Shown here piece after piece: positions 38,530-51,039 of a stretch of 64,000 nt of DNA; positions within the stretch are counted from its first letter, which is position 1; each line of letters begins with the position of its first letter. The stretch is from Loxodes magnus (lineage: Eukaryota; Ciliophora; Karyorelictea; Loxodida; Loxodidae): assembly GCA_946699065.1 (NCBI GenBank), contig CAMPDV010001080.1, positions 94,916-158,915 of the forward strand, in the 5' to 3' direction. Made by a program: the position numbers and the translations under genes. The notes beneath the pieces are model-generated. The model saw only the letters and a list, made by a program, of their open reading frames with translations. It was not told the origin of the DNA and made no database searches.

Positions 38530-39511
38530 GGTTTAGTTAAAATTTAAAATTTTTAAAATCTCCATCCCTTCACATTTTTTCTTTTCTTGTATTGCTTAAT
38601 TAATTTGTTTTCCTTTTTATATTCTAAGTAAATTATTTGCTTTTTCTTTCATGATATTCCCATTTCCCGATGGTATCGTCACTTTTTATTTCAGCTGCTA
38701 GAATTTATTCTTTCTTCATATATTAGTTCTTATATATTTCTATTCAGGACATTTTCGTCACAAATGTCAAGTATTTTTGCAAATATAGCACCTTTTTCTG
38801 ATTTTTGAAAAATATTTGCCTAATATTATATTTTCAAGAATCCTTTGCTGTGATTGTTACAAATTTGCTTTTTTTAACTATATTTTTGTCTGAATATTGG
38901 CTTAATTTTTCTCGTTTTGTTCTCTTATTACTCAAACATCTTGTTCTATAACCTTTTAAAAAAGCTCAAACTTTCGCTCTTCTGTTTATTATGTGAACCT
39001 CATTATCATCTTAATGCTTTATAAGATATTGACTATTCTAAAAAATTTAACCTTTTTAAAAATTTTAATTTTCTTCAAGATTTCTTATTTTCTTCAAGAT
39101 TTTATATATCAGCTTTGAGTGAATAAAATTTCTCAATTTTTTATTAATCTACCTCTAAAATTTCAGAGTCAAAATTGAATTCTCAAATTTTTCTTTTTAA
39201 TTAATTTTTTTCTTTGTCATTTGATTGATGCATTCAGTTATTCGATAAAATTATCTGAAGTCATTAATAGAGTTGACAATTGAGTTTACCTTTCTATCCG
39301 AAATTTCTTCCTTAGAGCTTATTTATCATAATTTGGACAAAAACATTTTATAACGCATTCTAAAAGTCCAATTTTTCTTAAATTATTCCAGTTTTTATCA
39401 AGAAAATTGTTTATTTGAAGAAGATGTGTTAAGAGAAGATGCTTCTGGTTTTCTCTCCTGCTTTGAGTAGGCGATAAAAAGAAAAGCCTTCTTGAAGCCA
39501 GCTTTTTTTTA
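38530..39511 (-). pseudogene. degenerate ORF1-only element (copy F)
   Basis: At the 5' end (plus 39,497-39,510) an A-run on the coding strand is followed by GCTGGC, where ATGGC is expected. The N-terminal run ERKPEASSLNTSSSNKQFS matches EKKPETSNSSPTTSS of the intact copy. A coiled-coil-like middle is broken by TGAs. The knuckle (plus about 38,748-38,791) reads CYICKNT, TGA, HL, TGA, RKCP, so all four ligands are kept. Two TGAs fall at positions that are also TGA in other copies (42.9 kb and 34.8 kb). A PEQKYIQELIYEERI tail follows. The low-coordinate boundary is uncertain, and a trinucleotide-rich run at 38,415-38,440 may be the tail. Confidence 0.7.
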
Positions 39512-39514
39512 TTC

Positions 39515-41200
39515 AGATCGAGTAATAAAGCTTTTTGTATTTTTTTCTAGTTATCCAATTATCAAAAGATATGAAATTTTTTAATGCTTTTTTCTAATAT
39601 TGAACTATAGATTTTTTTTTTGATTTTCTTCATTAAATTTGATATGAAATTTGCGATAAAAAATTAATAAAATTTTTCATAAAAAAACGTTAGCAATTAA
39701 CTTTACTATAGAATCTAATTTTTTTATTTTAGCAATATTGAGGAATAAATTTATTATATAGAATCAGATATAGGAGATAAAATGCTCACGAATAATAGAA
39801 TAAAAAATTCCACTTTAAATATTTATTCAGCTAGAATATCATTCTATCTCTAATTAATTAAATACTTTGTTGTCAATCTCAATCAATAAAGGGTATAACT
39901 GTTATAAATTAAAAACGTTGAACGAAATATAATAACGTCTATACTTAAAGTCTAAATATTACATTTTTACACTTTTAACTTTTTAAAAATTTTTCAATTC
40001 AAAAATATCCTTATTTCCTTAATAATTTAATAGAAATTTTTATTCTAAATATTTAATAATACTTTTTGTGTAATTTATATCTTATTAACTTTTTGAATTT
40101 AATTTAATTTAACTAAATATTTAATTTTTTTGTTTATATCATTCTTAAAATATTATAGACTTAAATGTTTAGAATTAAACAACTTAACTTATTAATTTTA
40201 TCAATTTCTAAAAAATAAAATTTAGATTTTTATAAAAAAGATGATTTTTTTTCTTTTGATATTAATTTTATAATAAAATAGTTTTTAAATCTCTCTCATA
40301 TTTTCCTTGATCTAGAATTATATAATCATGCAATAGGTTTATGAAATTTTCTTACTTCTTTTTGATCTTTTTTACTTATAATATTTTTTTGATCGGTTAA
40401 TCTCAACTATGAATTTTTGTGGTATTTTCTTGTATTATCGTTCTTTATAGTAATTCATGCTTTACATTTTTTCAATTAACTATCAATCACACAATAACTT
40501 TTATATAAAGTATTATCTTTTTTTATTTAACTTCGTTTTTATATTAAATTCTCAAATTCTTATTAAATTTCCTATTTCCTTGCTGACAAGCATATCTTAA
40601 TTCTATTCATTCTTTATTGCTAATTAGAGTTTAAAGTTCAGTTTCATAAGATTACTAAGAATAATTTAAGACTTAATGTATTTCCTTACTTTTTTCACAA
40701 AATTTACTTTTTGAGATATATTTTTGGTTCTCAAATTGCATTCTATTAAATTTGCTTAAGAGTATTTAATGAGTTTTGCCTGAGATTTGAGAATTATAAC
40801 TTAACTAAGATCTCCCATAAATTATATATAATATATCATTTATAGCTGAAATAAATTTGCTCCTCTATTTTCAAATTTTATTAATTCGACTATTTAATTC
40901 TACGCAAATTTGTTATTCCAAAATATTTGCCTTTAATTTACCTCGCAGCTTATTAGAAATATGATAATACTTAATTACATTCATTAATTACAAATTTATA
41001 ATATCTTTTTAATAACCTTATCTATTTTTATTTAGTTATTTGCTTAAATAAATTTTTTATTAAAGTATTACTGAAAATTAAATCTACCAATATAATAAAA
41101 TAAATTTAAAAGCTTGATATAACCTAGATTAAAGTACTGTTTTCTTTTTTAAGTATCATTTGAAGTTATTTTATTTCTTTTTATAGTATCTATATTATAT
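39515..41200. other. A+T-rich spacer, nothing recognised
   Basis: No gene or repeat was recognised between the two convergent element pairs. Confidence 0.4.
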
Positions 41201-41205
41201 ATAAA

Positions 41206-42046
41206 AAATGGTTCCTAAGAAATAATCGAGTAAAAACTAACAGGATATTGACCTATAAAACTCTCTAATCGAAATATACTCCCTAGGAGCTGAAAATAAA
41301 AAATTGTAACAATCACTTCAAGAATTGATTTGACGATTGGATTCTCTAATTTTTACTGTGAAACAACTAAAAATGAAAATAAATGATTAAAAATAGAAAT
41401 CAGTACTAAATCATTCTATTATTAACTTATCTTATAACTGGAAAAACGGACTTTAAAATTAAATATGCTAACATACAAAATAATTCTGAATAACTTATTT
41501 TTCCTCATAATAATCTATGGTAGTGAAATAGAAGTATTTCAAAACCTTTTCTAATCGGAAAAAATATTAAAAATGGAAAAATTGTTGAAAATTACAAAAA
41601 TTAGGACATACCTCCAAAAATGCACAGCAAGATTCTTTTGTTAAAGAAATAGACATATATTTAAAAACTGCTGGTACTCTTAGAGAAAAAAGAAGTAAGC
41701 AAGCCAAAAGTTATGAAATGACATGTCTAAGTTAAACTGTTACCCAGAAGGAATACTTTATAAGAAAAAGCCATACGGTGGAGATTAATTAATAATGGAT
41801 ATAGTGAACGCTCAAAAAAGAAGAACGAGACAAATGTTTGGACCTAATTGAGACTTAAACAAGATTTCTACTGTCAAGAAGGGATAAATTAATTTGAGTC
41901 GATATGTAAAAGAAAGAATGCGAGTCTAGTAATTCGAGAGAAGGATGGAGTGATCACATGAGCATTTGAGAAAACTTATAAACTGATTCCGTAACTAACC
42001 TAAAAAAGGAAAAAGTCACTTAAAAAGATGATTATTATTATAATTT
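41206..42046 (+). pseudogene. degenerate ORF1-only element (copy C)
   Basis: An A-run and ATG at 41,208 or so start MVPKKQSSKNQQDIDLQNSL, open with Gln-coded TAA/TAG to a TGA at about 41,331. The rest aligns with the minus-strand copy at 1.64-2.42 kb. Shared strings include CGGTGGAGATTAATTA-like sequence, AAAAGAAGAACNAGA and CCTAANTGAGA. The C-terminal frame ends REGWSDHMSI before TGA. The tail gatgattattattata resembles the trinucleotide tails of elements A and B. An in-frame TGA directly after PN is at the same codon as in the 1.7-kb copy. No clear target duplication was found. Total length (about 840 bp) agrees with A and B. Confidence 0.7.
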
Positions 42047-42884
42047 TAAACTAGCAAAGATTTTCTTTACTTTAAAATTTATTTTTATTTCTAATTTATC
42101 ATCAGAAAAGCATTTATCTTAACTAAAGAAAGAATCTAAATTATCTGATAAATTTTAATTTTTTATAAATTTCATTTTTAAGGAAAATTACAAAACAAAA
42201 TTAAATACATGAAGGTTAAAAATCTAAATTCTTGAGAATAAAGATAATTTTATAATTTTAAGTCTAATTATTAAATAAGTGAATATTATTAATTGATATT
42301 AAACAAGAGAAGCTAGTATTCTCTATTTGAATTTATTACATTAAATTTATTTAAATCATTATACTATACTATCAGTAAGAAATAATAAATAGATATTACA
42401 TGATTAGATGGCACGATAAATAAATCTCAGAATAATAATAATAAAAAAATTAAATCATACTAATTTTTTCTGGCTGAAAGACGAATAATTATTAAAAAAA
42501 TTTGATGAAAGGAAATTAAATAAACAATTACATATTCAGATCTGAAGGAGTATAAGTTTTTTATAAAGATATCATAAGAAAGTATTAATTTTGATTTATT
42601 TAATCTAATTAATTTAAAATAAAAAAATTGCAATAAGAAATTTATTTAAATAAAAATAAATTATATTAGGAAAAATAAAAATAGATGCCTATCAAATAAA
42701 CTATAATTATATTTTTGTAAGATTAAAGCAGAAAATAAGAGATAAATAATTTTGATATGAATTAATATAGCAATAAAGAGAATATATTAAGCTAATTAAA
42801 ATTAAAAAATTTAATTAATTAAATTTAAATTAAGTAATTAAAATAAAAATTTTGCCTTTCTACTTAATTGAAGCTTTAAATGTA
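42047..42884. other. A+T-rich spacer between convergent elements
   Basis: Nothing was recognised. Confidence 0.4.
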
Positions 42885-43822
42885 TAAAACCTCCGTTCCT
42901 TTACGTTCTTTCTTTGCATTGAATTTTTTCTTGAATTCCCTCATTTTTCATTTTGAGTTAAGGATTTTTTTTAATTTTTCCCATTTCTTAAGGAAGAATT
43001 CCGTTGATCTTTATTTCAATAGCTAGCAGTTAACATTTCTACTGTCATTAATTTTATTTATTTCTATTAAGGGCATTTTCGTTATAAATTTCAAGAGCTC
43101 TTGCAAATGAAGGTTCTTTTTCTCGTTTCAGGAAATGTTTTTTCTTGTTTTTTTTATTTCCATAGGAGTTCATTATGAAGGTTTCTACAAATTTTCTTCT
43201 ATTAATTAAAGTCTTTAATCTAATTAAACTCAATTTTTCTCATCTTGCTCTCTCATCATTCAAGAATAATTTCCTTATAATTCGCTTATAAACACATATT
43301 TTAGCTCTTAGGTTTGCATAAAGAATTCGTCATTATCTTCATGCTTTATCAAATTCTGATTTATTTCAATACTCCTTCTTTCTATGAGTTTAATTCCTCT
43401 TCAAGCTTTTTTATTTTTAGATATTTTAATGAATTAGCTGTATAATTTATTAAGAGTCCATTTATACTATTTAGATTATTTTATATTGCCTTCTTAGTTT
43501 ATTTTTTATTTCTTAATTACTACTTATAGCGATTCCGTTGATTATACATTTTTTTCGGTTCGAAAAGGAGGTGTTTGAGGCCATGTTTACTTTTCTAATA
43601 GGAATTTTTTTTCAGTTACAGCTTTTCCTTTGATGAAAGAAAGCCATTTTTTTTATCTTTAGAAGTTTACATTTTTCTTAATTTCTTACATTTTATTGTT
43701 TTTATGATTAATTTTGCTAAGAATAATTTTTAATTGAAGAAAGTATGTGGCATTGCAGAGATGCTTCTGATTTTCTCTCTAACACTGAAAATAATATAAA
43801 AACGAAATCCTTCGTTTTATTA
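42885..43822 (-). pseudogene. degenerate ORF1-only element (copy G)
   Basis: A minus-strand copy of the 38.5-kb subfamily. Near its 5' end it gives LERKSEASL, against KQERKPEASSL in copy F. The knuckle region (plus about 43,070-43,115) reads FICKSS, TGA, NLQRKCPQQKQ. The first Cys and the His are lost (His to Asn), and TGA sits at the residue just before the His position, exactly as in copy F. Several frame changes occur. The start near 43,815-43,822 has no ATG. No trinucleotide tail or target duplication was identified at the low-coordinate end. Confidence 0.6.
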
Positions 43823-43824
43823 AA

Positions 43825-46035
43825 TTGTTATCTTCATTTCATTTTCTATTAATTTTTTGATTATTTTTGCATGTTTTCTTTAGTTCCTTATGATTTTAAG
43901 AATTTAATTAAAAAATTTTAAGCATCCTTTATTTTTAATTTTTCAAATATATTAATCTTAAAATAATATGTTATTTTTCCCAATTTAAATCTATTCAAAT
44001 TTTATTAATTATAACTTTACTTTAATCTAATTTTATAAAGATATAAAATTAATTATAAATTGTTACTTTTTTTAATAAAGTATATAAAAAATGCTTATTC
44101 AAATTATTGCTAACAAATCTAAACTTATTTCTGCTTATTAAATTTTTAAAGCTTTTATTATATTATTTATTAGTCTAAATTTTTTAATTTTACTGTTATC
44201 TGAATTTTTTTCTTTTTTTCTATTTTTTTAATAAATTTTCGTGATAATAAATCTGAACATTATTTCATAATTATCAGTATATTTGAAATTTTCAGAATTA
44301 AAAAGAGGAAATATTTCGAAAACTGACGTTTGCCGGGGAATATAGTTTATATGTCTGATTATTTATAAAATCCTACTTTCTTTTTATCTCTTAAAAGTCT
44401 CAATAGTTAAATATATCACAGCATATAAATGAAAATAATTAGAAATAGATCTCTTTAATAATTTTATTTAAATAACAATGAATATATAAATATATAATAA
44501 TTTAAGTTATATTTATTCTTAAAAAGTGAGATTTTAAATCTTATATTACTAATTATTATTTATAAAGTCTCCAGAAATATTACTAACAAAATGTGAATTT
44601 AATTTTCCTAATTTAAGTATAAACTTAATAAAATATCAAATTTGCAAGAGTAAAAATGATAAATTTTGACTTTCTATATTTTGATTTGTTTATAAGTTTT
44701 AATAAGACTAAAACATTTATTTTCTAAATATCTTAATATGATGTTTTAAATTAGTGATATTATATAAAAATTTTGAATAAAAGTATAAATAGTTGGAATT
44801 AGAGAATTTGTATACTTTTAAATTTTTCTTTATAAGCATCAAATATATTTGTAAACTTTTTCTGTTTCTATGATTGAAATTTCATTTTTCAGTTAATTTA
44901 ATATTTAACAAACTAAATAAAATGAATAAATATCTATAAAGTGATTTTATACTTGCTTGTTTTCATTCAATTAATATCTGCAATGATTCTAGTTTTTTCT
45001 TAATAGATCATTTTTTGCTTTAGATACCTTACCTTTAATATTTTTAATAATTAAATTATAATTATTAAACTTCTTAAAAAGAAAGATTAAGGAAGAAATA
45101 TAATGCGAGGATAGAATGTGCAGGAATGGAAATTTTTGACTTTTAAAACTTCATCTAAGATGAAAGATAAAAAACTTTTTAATGATTAATAATTATTTAT
45201 TTATTTTATTTATTTTTCGTCTTTTTAATTATATTATTATAAAAATAAATGTTTACCAATATTTCTATATTTAAATATAATATCTTTTAAATTAAATTAA
45301 ATTCGTTTATATGTGTTGTATCACAAAACATTTTAAACATTTTTTACTTTATTTCTTGCTAATAAAATTTCTTTCATTTCATTAATTTTATCAATTTACT
45401 TTTAGTTTTTGCTTTGAATAGTCGATTCTAAAATAATAGTCATTATAATTGATTCTTTTAATATATTTTTAATTTACATATTTTGTATTAAAGTTGATAT
45501 ATCAAATCATTTTCTATCTTGTTATATAATGAAATTTTTTCTTTTTATTAAAATTATCCTTTAAAAATAAATTTTTCTAGAAGAGAAACTTTTTTAAATT
45601 TTATATTTAAGAAGATTTTAATCATATGCTTATACTTATAACATTCAGGCATTTACATTTTTTTAATACATACTTTTAATAATTATATGATGTGATGAAT
45701 TTCGAATCTTAATCGTTTAATATTTTAAGTTCTTTTTTTATTGCTTTCAACATGATGATTAAGTTAGTAGAACTTTTTCACTTCAATTTTTTATATAATT
45801 GTGTTTCTTAAAATAAAATCTTGGAGCTAAATATTGAATCAAAGGCTTAAATTTAAGACGAAGAATTTAATATACTGCTTATTTTGATAGAATCGAAAAG
45901 TAAAATTGAAGGGATAAATAGTATAATTATATAATAACTTGATTGTATTAAAGAAATAATAATAGCTTACTTAAAGTAAGTTTAGGATAAGTAATAATCT
46001 ATTGAAAATAAAGCAAGAGTTTATAAAATCCTTTA
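43825..46035. other. A+T-rich tract, no gene recognised
   Basis: A small G+C-richer spot near 44,325-44,345 (ctgacgtttgccggggaat) has no assignable meaning. Confidence 0.4.
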
Positions 46036-46039
46036 ATTA

Positions 46040-46969
46040 TTTAAATGATAACTTCTAATAGCTGGTTGATGATTGATTCTTTGTAATTATTTTGATTAAG
46101 AAAATTTGTCAGCATCTTCTGATGTCTTAATATCAAGTTTCTTTGTTGTTTAACTTACGAATTATTCAATATGAGCTTTCTTTAACTTAAATTTCTAGGA
46201 AGAATCTCTTTAATAGCAAATTTTGAGAGTTTCAAAAGGTATTAAAGTAATTTTTAATTTAAAACATTAAAGAATTGAAAGGAATTTGAAATTGAGATTA
46301 AAAGTCAAGCGCTACTTAGTAATCCTAAGACAATATCTTTAAGTTAAAAAATAATTTTATAGGTAAGGCTTTCGATCATTCGATTAAGAAATAAACCACA
46401 AAAATAATAAGGAATTTTAAAAAAGTTAGTTCACATATTTTATTAATAAATATCAGTTCTTCCAATAGAGACCCTCAAAGTAGTATTAGTCTGTCTTCAT
46501 AAATAGAATAATTATAAATCTATTTAAGGAAAGAAACTAAAGAAAATAGAGAAGAATTTCATAAGAAATCTCAAACTCACAAAATTTGTAAGTATTTGAA
46601 AGCAAGAAACTATTTCTGAATGAATAGGTCAAGACTTACAGTCTTGATCAAAGCGATTATGAACTGAACTAATTATAAATCTTAGATAAAACAAGACCGA
46701 AATATAGTTCAAAAACAAAATATATGTTACAATATTTTGAAAGAATTCTTTTATGTATTTAAGATGGTAAAATTATTTTTAAAGCTTAAAATATAAAAAA
46801 ATAACTTCTTCTATAATACTTTCATAATGCAAATATAGGCATTCAAATCATATTCTATCATTTGCTAACATAAATCATAAGCCTAAAAATAAAAATTACC
46901 TATTAGAAAGTTATTTTAGGAGTAAACAATTAATTAAAAATGTTTTTCATCGTTGTAGAAATCAACTGA
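46040..46969 (+). pseudogene. probable retroviral-type integrase zinc-domain relic
   Basis: Three consecutive Gln-coded open blocks lie on the plus strand: about 46,095-46,240, 46,296-46,619 and 46,622-46,969. The last reads KYMLQYFERILLCIQDGKII, then FKAQNIKKQLLLQYFHNANIG, then a helix-like run (FYHLLTQIISLK). A charged lead, an inner DGKI strand, a kkqLLlqYFH helix and an IG pair resemble the H2C2 zinc domain at the N terminus of integrases of Ty3/gypsy, Maverick and Tetrahymena Tlr elements. If so, the second His is now Asn. After a frame change a Cys (46,941) appears about 39 residues past the first His, and the last Cys is lost. The DDE core was not found downstream. The source element cannot be named. 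Confidence 0.4.
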
Positions 46970-49235
46970 AAAAAATTCAGTAAAATTTGGATACTAACTC
47001 AATAAAGAAGGCATAAAGTTTTAAAAATATATTGGTAAAGAGTAGTTTATAAGTGAATTATCTCTATTTATAAAAAACTTTAAACTTTCTAGAAATACTT
47101 TACCTTGAATAGCAACTAAAGAAAAAAGACAAAAAAATAATATATAAAAATTTATTACTTAAATAAAAAGAAAGCAATTTAAATAACCTAAATAAAAAGT
47201 GTAAAATTTTGTATAAAAACTTAATAATTTTAAAAATAAATATAAATAGATTTTTGAATAACAACTTTTAAACTTTGATATTTTTAACAAATTATAAAAA
47301 AATTATGATATAAACTTTCTTTTTTTAATTCATTTAATCTATAATATCCTAAATAAAGCTTTCTTTGAAAATAGTTATTAAAAAAAGTGATTGTTGAACA
47401 TATTTTCATCTTTTAATTTTTATTTAGCGAAAAATTATTATTATTGCTATAAAATAAAAAATGATTAAAAAGGAATAGAGTAAATCTATATATTGTATAA
47501 AAGTAAATTTAATTAAAAGCTTTAATTTTATTTTAAATAATTAGTATTATTTAAATGTTTATAGTAATCTTTGAAGCTAAACACTCAAAAAAATATAATT
47601 TTCATACGAAAAATCCTTAAAAATTTAATTTTTTACTATTTTAATGTTTATCAAATACAAAAATTAATAAAATTTTGATTTTCAAATTTCTTAAATATTA
47701 AAGGATATTAGCATTTTATATAAATATGAACTTTTTAATTTAAAAATGTTATAATAGACTAAATAAATTTTTCAATTTAAAAGGATTTATTTATTTATTT
47801 TTGTTTTTTTCTCTTTAGATTAAGAATAATTTTTGTCTAAATATTTTTTGTGATAGACGTTTAAAGATACCAAAACTTGTCAAAATATTAATATCACTGC
47901 TGATCTTAAGTCTTATTTCATTTTTTATACTTAAACAATCTTTCTAAAAGTATTTAACCATTTTAATGTTTACAGATATACCTAAGTTTTTCTTAAAAAT
48001 TTAAACAAGGTATTATATTTAATCTTAATCGAAACTTTTAAGATATAATTTTCATGTAAACTTTACTGCGCAGGCTTACCTTTTGACTTTTATGAAAATT
48101 TTCTTAGAGCTTATTTCAAGATTTCGAGTTATTATGAAACAAAATAAAATAAATAATTTAAGATTATTGGCTGAGAATCAGATTCTATGGAATTTCCCTA
48201 AATTAAATTAAATTAAATATTTGAAATATTTTTAATAAATTTAGCAAAAATTAAAGAAATATTTTGGATAATTAATTCTTTAACGCAGAATTCAGCTACT
48301 ATTTATCAATATATGGATGCGGATTTAATTCCCTACTGAGAAAATTCTTTTTATTAAATAATAAGAAAATTAATGAAAAAATTCTTTAAATAAAATAAAA
48401 TGAAAGAAAGTGTTTACCATATTTAATTTAAATAAAATTTTTTACAACTTTTAATTTTTTTCTATTATTTTTAAAGATGAAAAGTAAAGAAGAATTATGA
48501 TACCTTTTCAGAAGGAATTTTTTCATAGATTATATGCTTCAATATTTTTTCATGCTTTTTCTATTAATTATTTTATTTCTAAACATATTTTCAAAGAAAT
48601 TATTTGTCTTTCGTATCGATTTGAAGTTTAGAATTTTCATTTTCTATAGAATTTAACAATTTATGGATTACATTTTTTAATTTATCTTCTTACTTTCATC
48701 TAAAACTTAATTATTTTCTTAACTCTTTGCTGAAATTTATTTTATTATATCTATTTCCATTCAAGTGTTTTCTTTACATCAAACGTTAAAAGTATTAAAG
48801 ATTTCTTTTGATCGTTAACTTTTATACTTTGTAAAGTATTCTTTAATATTTATTTTTTTATTTTTTTTACTATTGTCTTTCTCTATTAAATTTTAGATCT
48901 TTATTACATCCAGTTTCCTCAAATTTTTCTATTCAAATATTTAAAAAGATGATTATTAAATTAAATCACTAGAAAAAAGAGATAAATCTCAAAAAAGTTT
49001 GGAAATTAAATAAATAATATTATGAATAAATTAAATATTAAAACTAAAAAAAGTAGTTCAATATCTATTATATATAACATAAAGTCGTTAATTATAAATT
49101 TAACTATAATTTCTAGAATAATGCTAAATATAAAAGTTTTTTAATTCTCTTTCATTTATTATTAGTTTAATTTTTATAAAATAATAATTGCTATTAATTA
49201 ATGTGATTCCTCCTATATTTGGCTAATCACGAAAT
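46970..49235. other. A+T-rich tract, no gene recognised
   Basis: The first few hundred bases may continue the integrase relic as a Lys/Gln-rich frame. Nothing else is seen. Confidence 0.4.
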
Positions 49236-49239
49236 AAAA

Positions 49240-49829
49240 GTTTAATTTTAAATGAAAGCATTCTCTTCGAATTTGCTTAGATCATGTCTATTATAAGTCT
49301 TGATTATTTAGTTTGTTCTTTCTAATAGTTTCCTGTAGGTCGATTCTCATTCGTTTTTTATTGAATTCATTTACTGCATATTTGATATATGGAGCTTATT
49401 TATTAAGTGAAAATATTATTTTCTTTTAGTCTAAATTAGAAGCAATTTCATTTTTAAGTTTTGGCCTTTTGTCATATTAGCATCTAATATTTTCTGATAG
49501 GAAATATAATTTATTCTTATTTTTTTTCCACATCCATCGAATCATTCATCGATATTTTTAGAAAAATAGTTTTCCATCAGCTCTGCGAATTAGATAGATT
49601 TTGTTTCCAATTGTTCTTTTCTCTTATTTGCTGATTATTCATTTTCATTTTTTGATCCTTAAGTGTTAGAAATAATGTATTCTATTTTCCTTCTAGTTCT
49701 TGTACGAGTCTTAAAAGCCTAAAATTTTCTTCCTACATATTTTTAAGTTCTTTAAGTATATTTTGCTAATTGTATTTTGGTTGAGATTAATTTCTTTCTA
49801 AAGAGATTTTTTTGCAAGAAATTTTCCAT
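49240..49829 (-). pseudogene. degenerate ORF1-only element (copy H)
   Basis: The minus-strand ATG at 49,829 begins ATGGAAAATTTCTTG, against ATGGAACATTTCTTG at 59,401 in the plus-strand copy I; the two are a subfamily. Near the 3' end both encode EFNKK-M--DL-ETIRKNKL (plus 49,290-49,360 here), with the shared nucleotide run GAAACTATTAGAAA. The knuckle is not recognisable in this copy. The 3' flank at 49,140-49,240 is A+T-rich with short ATT runs, and the boundary is uncertain. Confidence 0.65.
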
Positions 49830-49831
49830 AT

Positions 49832-50340
49832 TATCAAACAATAATTTTTTTTAATAATAGAAATAAATATATTTTTTTGCATGAATTTGAAAAATTCATT
49901 AATAGATATAGATAAGAAAATTAAATATTATATAGTAAATATTTTTAATTATTTTTGTTTAAATTTATTCTAGTTCGTTAATTTTAACTTTTAAAAAAAA
50001 TTCTAAGCAAAATAATTTTCTTAAAGGTTTCTATATTTTTTAGTAATTTATGGCTTTAGCTTTTTTATATTTTTCGTTTATATTTATTTTTAGGTATGTT
50101 TTATCTTTTTTTTAGTTTTTATTGAATTTTTATATTTATTTTATATTAAAAATTTTTAATTAATTCTTTTTTCTTAGTTTTTTAATAATAAGAGACCTTT
50201 AATCATAAGTCTTATTTTGACCTTTTAATTTGCTTTTTCTTTTTTCTATTTATCTTTTTAAGAAAAGCTTTAACCAACCTTAGAAGATTTAATTTTTGTG
50301 GAATAATAACCTTCATCATTTAGATTCTTTATCTTAATCA
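49832..50340. other. A+T-rich spacer
   Basis: Nothing was recognised. A string aaccaacct near 50,272 is too short a match to the Tetrahymena chromosome-breakage sequence to count. Confidence 0.4.
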
Positions 50341-50463
50341 CTTAAATGAACATTCCGTATCAAAAATTATTGGATCAACTTAAAGATCAAACATTTTGAT
50401 TTTTAAGTTCTTAATAAGACTCTTAACCTTTCATGCTAAATTAAAGGATGTATTGATACTTGA

Positions 50464-51036
50464 AATGATGAAATTCTTCGAAACAAAGATGATAATTTAA
50501 ATTCCTAAAGTTTTTACAGCAGAATAGTGATAAAACTGAGTGAGTAATAGAGTGTAGAAGTAATAAAGAAGTTCACATTGTTTTAACTGCAATGTTTTTA
50601 GATTTTTGATAAAAAGCTTGGTAAGTTAGAACTTTCTAAGCTGGTGATTTAAAAACTTTGTATTTTAGTATACTATTTAGCTAAACATAAAGGATTATCC
50701 TTTTTGGAGATAGCTTCAAATTATATTAAAGAGTATTTTCTAATAATGACCTAACAAAAAACTAAGTCAAGTTATTTTAGCAGGAGATTCTTGTTTAATG
50801 GAGTAAACAGTCCTTTAGAAATTATTAATCTTAATAAAATATTATCAATAAAATAAGTAGTTACAACAAACTTTATTTTCAAGTAAATTAAAGCACCAGA
50901 ACTTGATTTGTTTGAAAGCTAAAAAGAAGAACAAATATAATTTGAAATAAATCATAATAAAAACTATCATAAATAAGGAACATATTAATAAATACTCCTC
51001 ACCATAAATTAAAAGAAACTTCTTCTATTTAAATGA
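50464..51036 (+). CDS. gene-like ORF, ciliate code, function unknown
   Basis: The frame is open from just after a TGA at 50,461 to TGA at 51,034-51,036 (190 codons) with about 15 TAA/TAG read as Gln. The translation looks like a folded protein. An amphipathic, leucine-rich first half (KKFTLFQLQCFQIFDKKLGK; VIQKLCILVYYLAKHKGLSF) is followed by a polar tail (LDLFESQKEEQIQFEI). No conventional start is visible. Upstream, protein-like runs in other frames (50,347-50,530, including MNIPYQKLLDQLKDQTF and LEMMKFFETKM) suggest a longer gene with frameshifts or introns. The helical first half faintly recalls a cyclin fold, but I would not name it. It is either a decayed gene or an exon of a real one. 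Confidence 0.4.
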
Positions 51037-51039
51037 TAG

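Noticed and set aside
50265-50285. Possible chromosome-breakage sequence (taaccaacct)
   Set aside because: Only the 9-base core matches the known 15-bp Tetrahymena signal; the flanking bases differ at about four positions.
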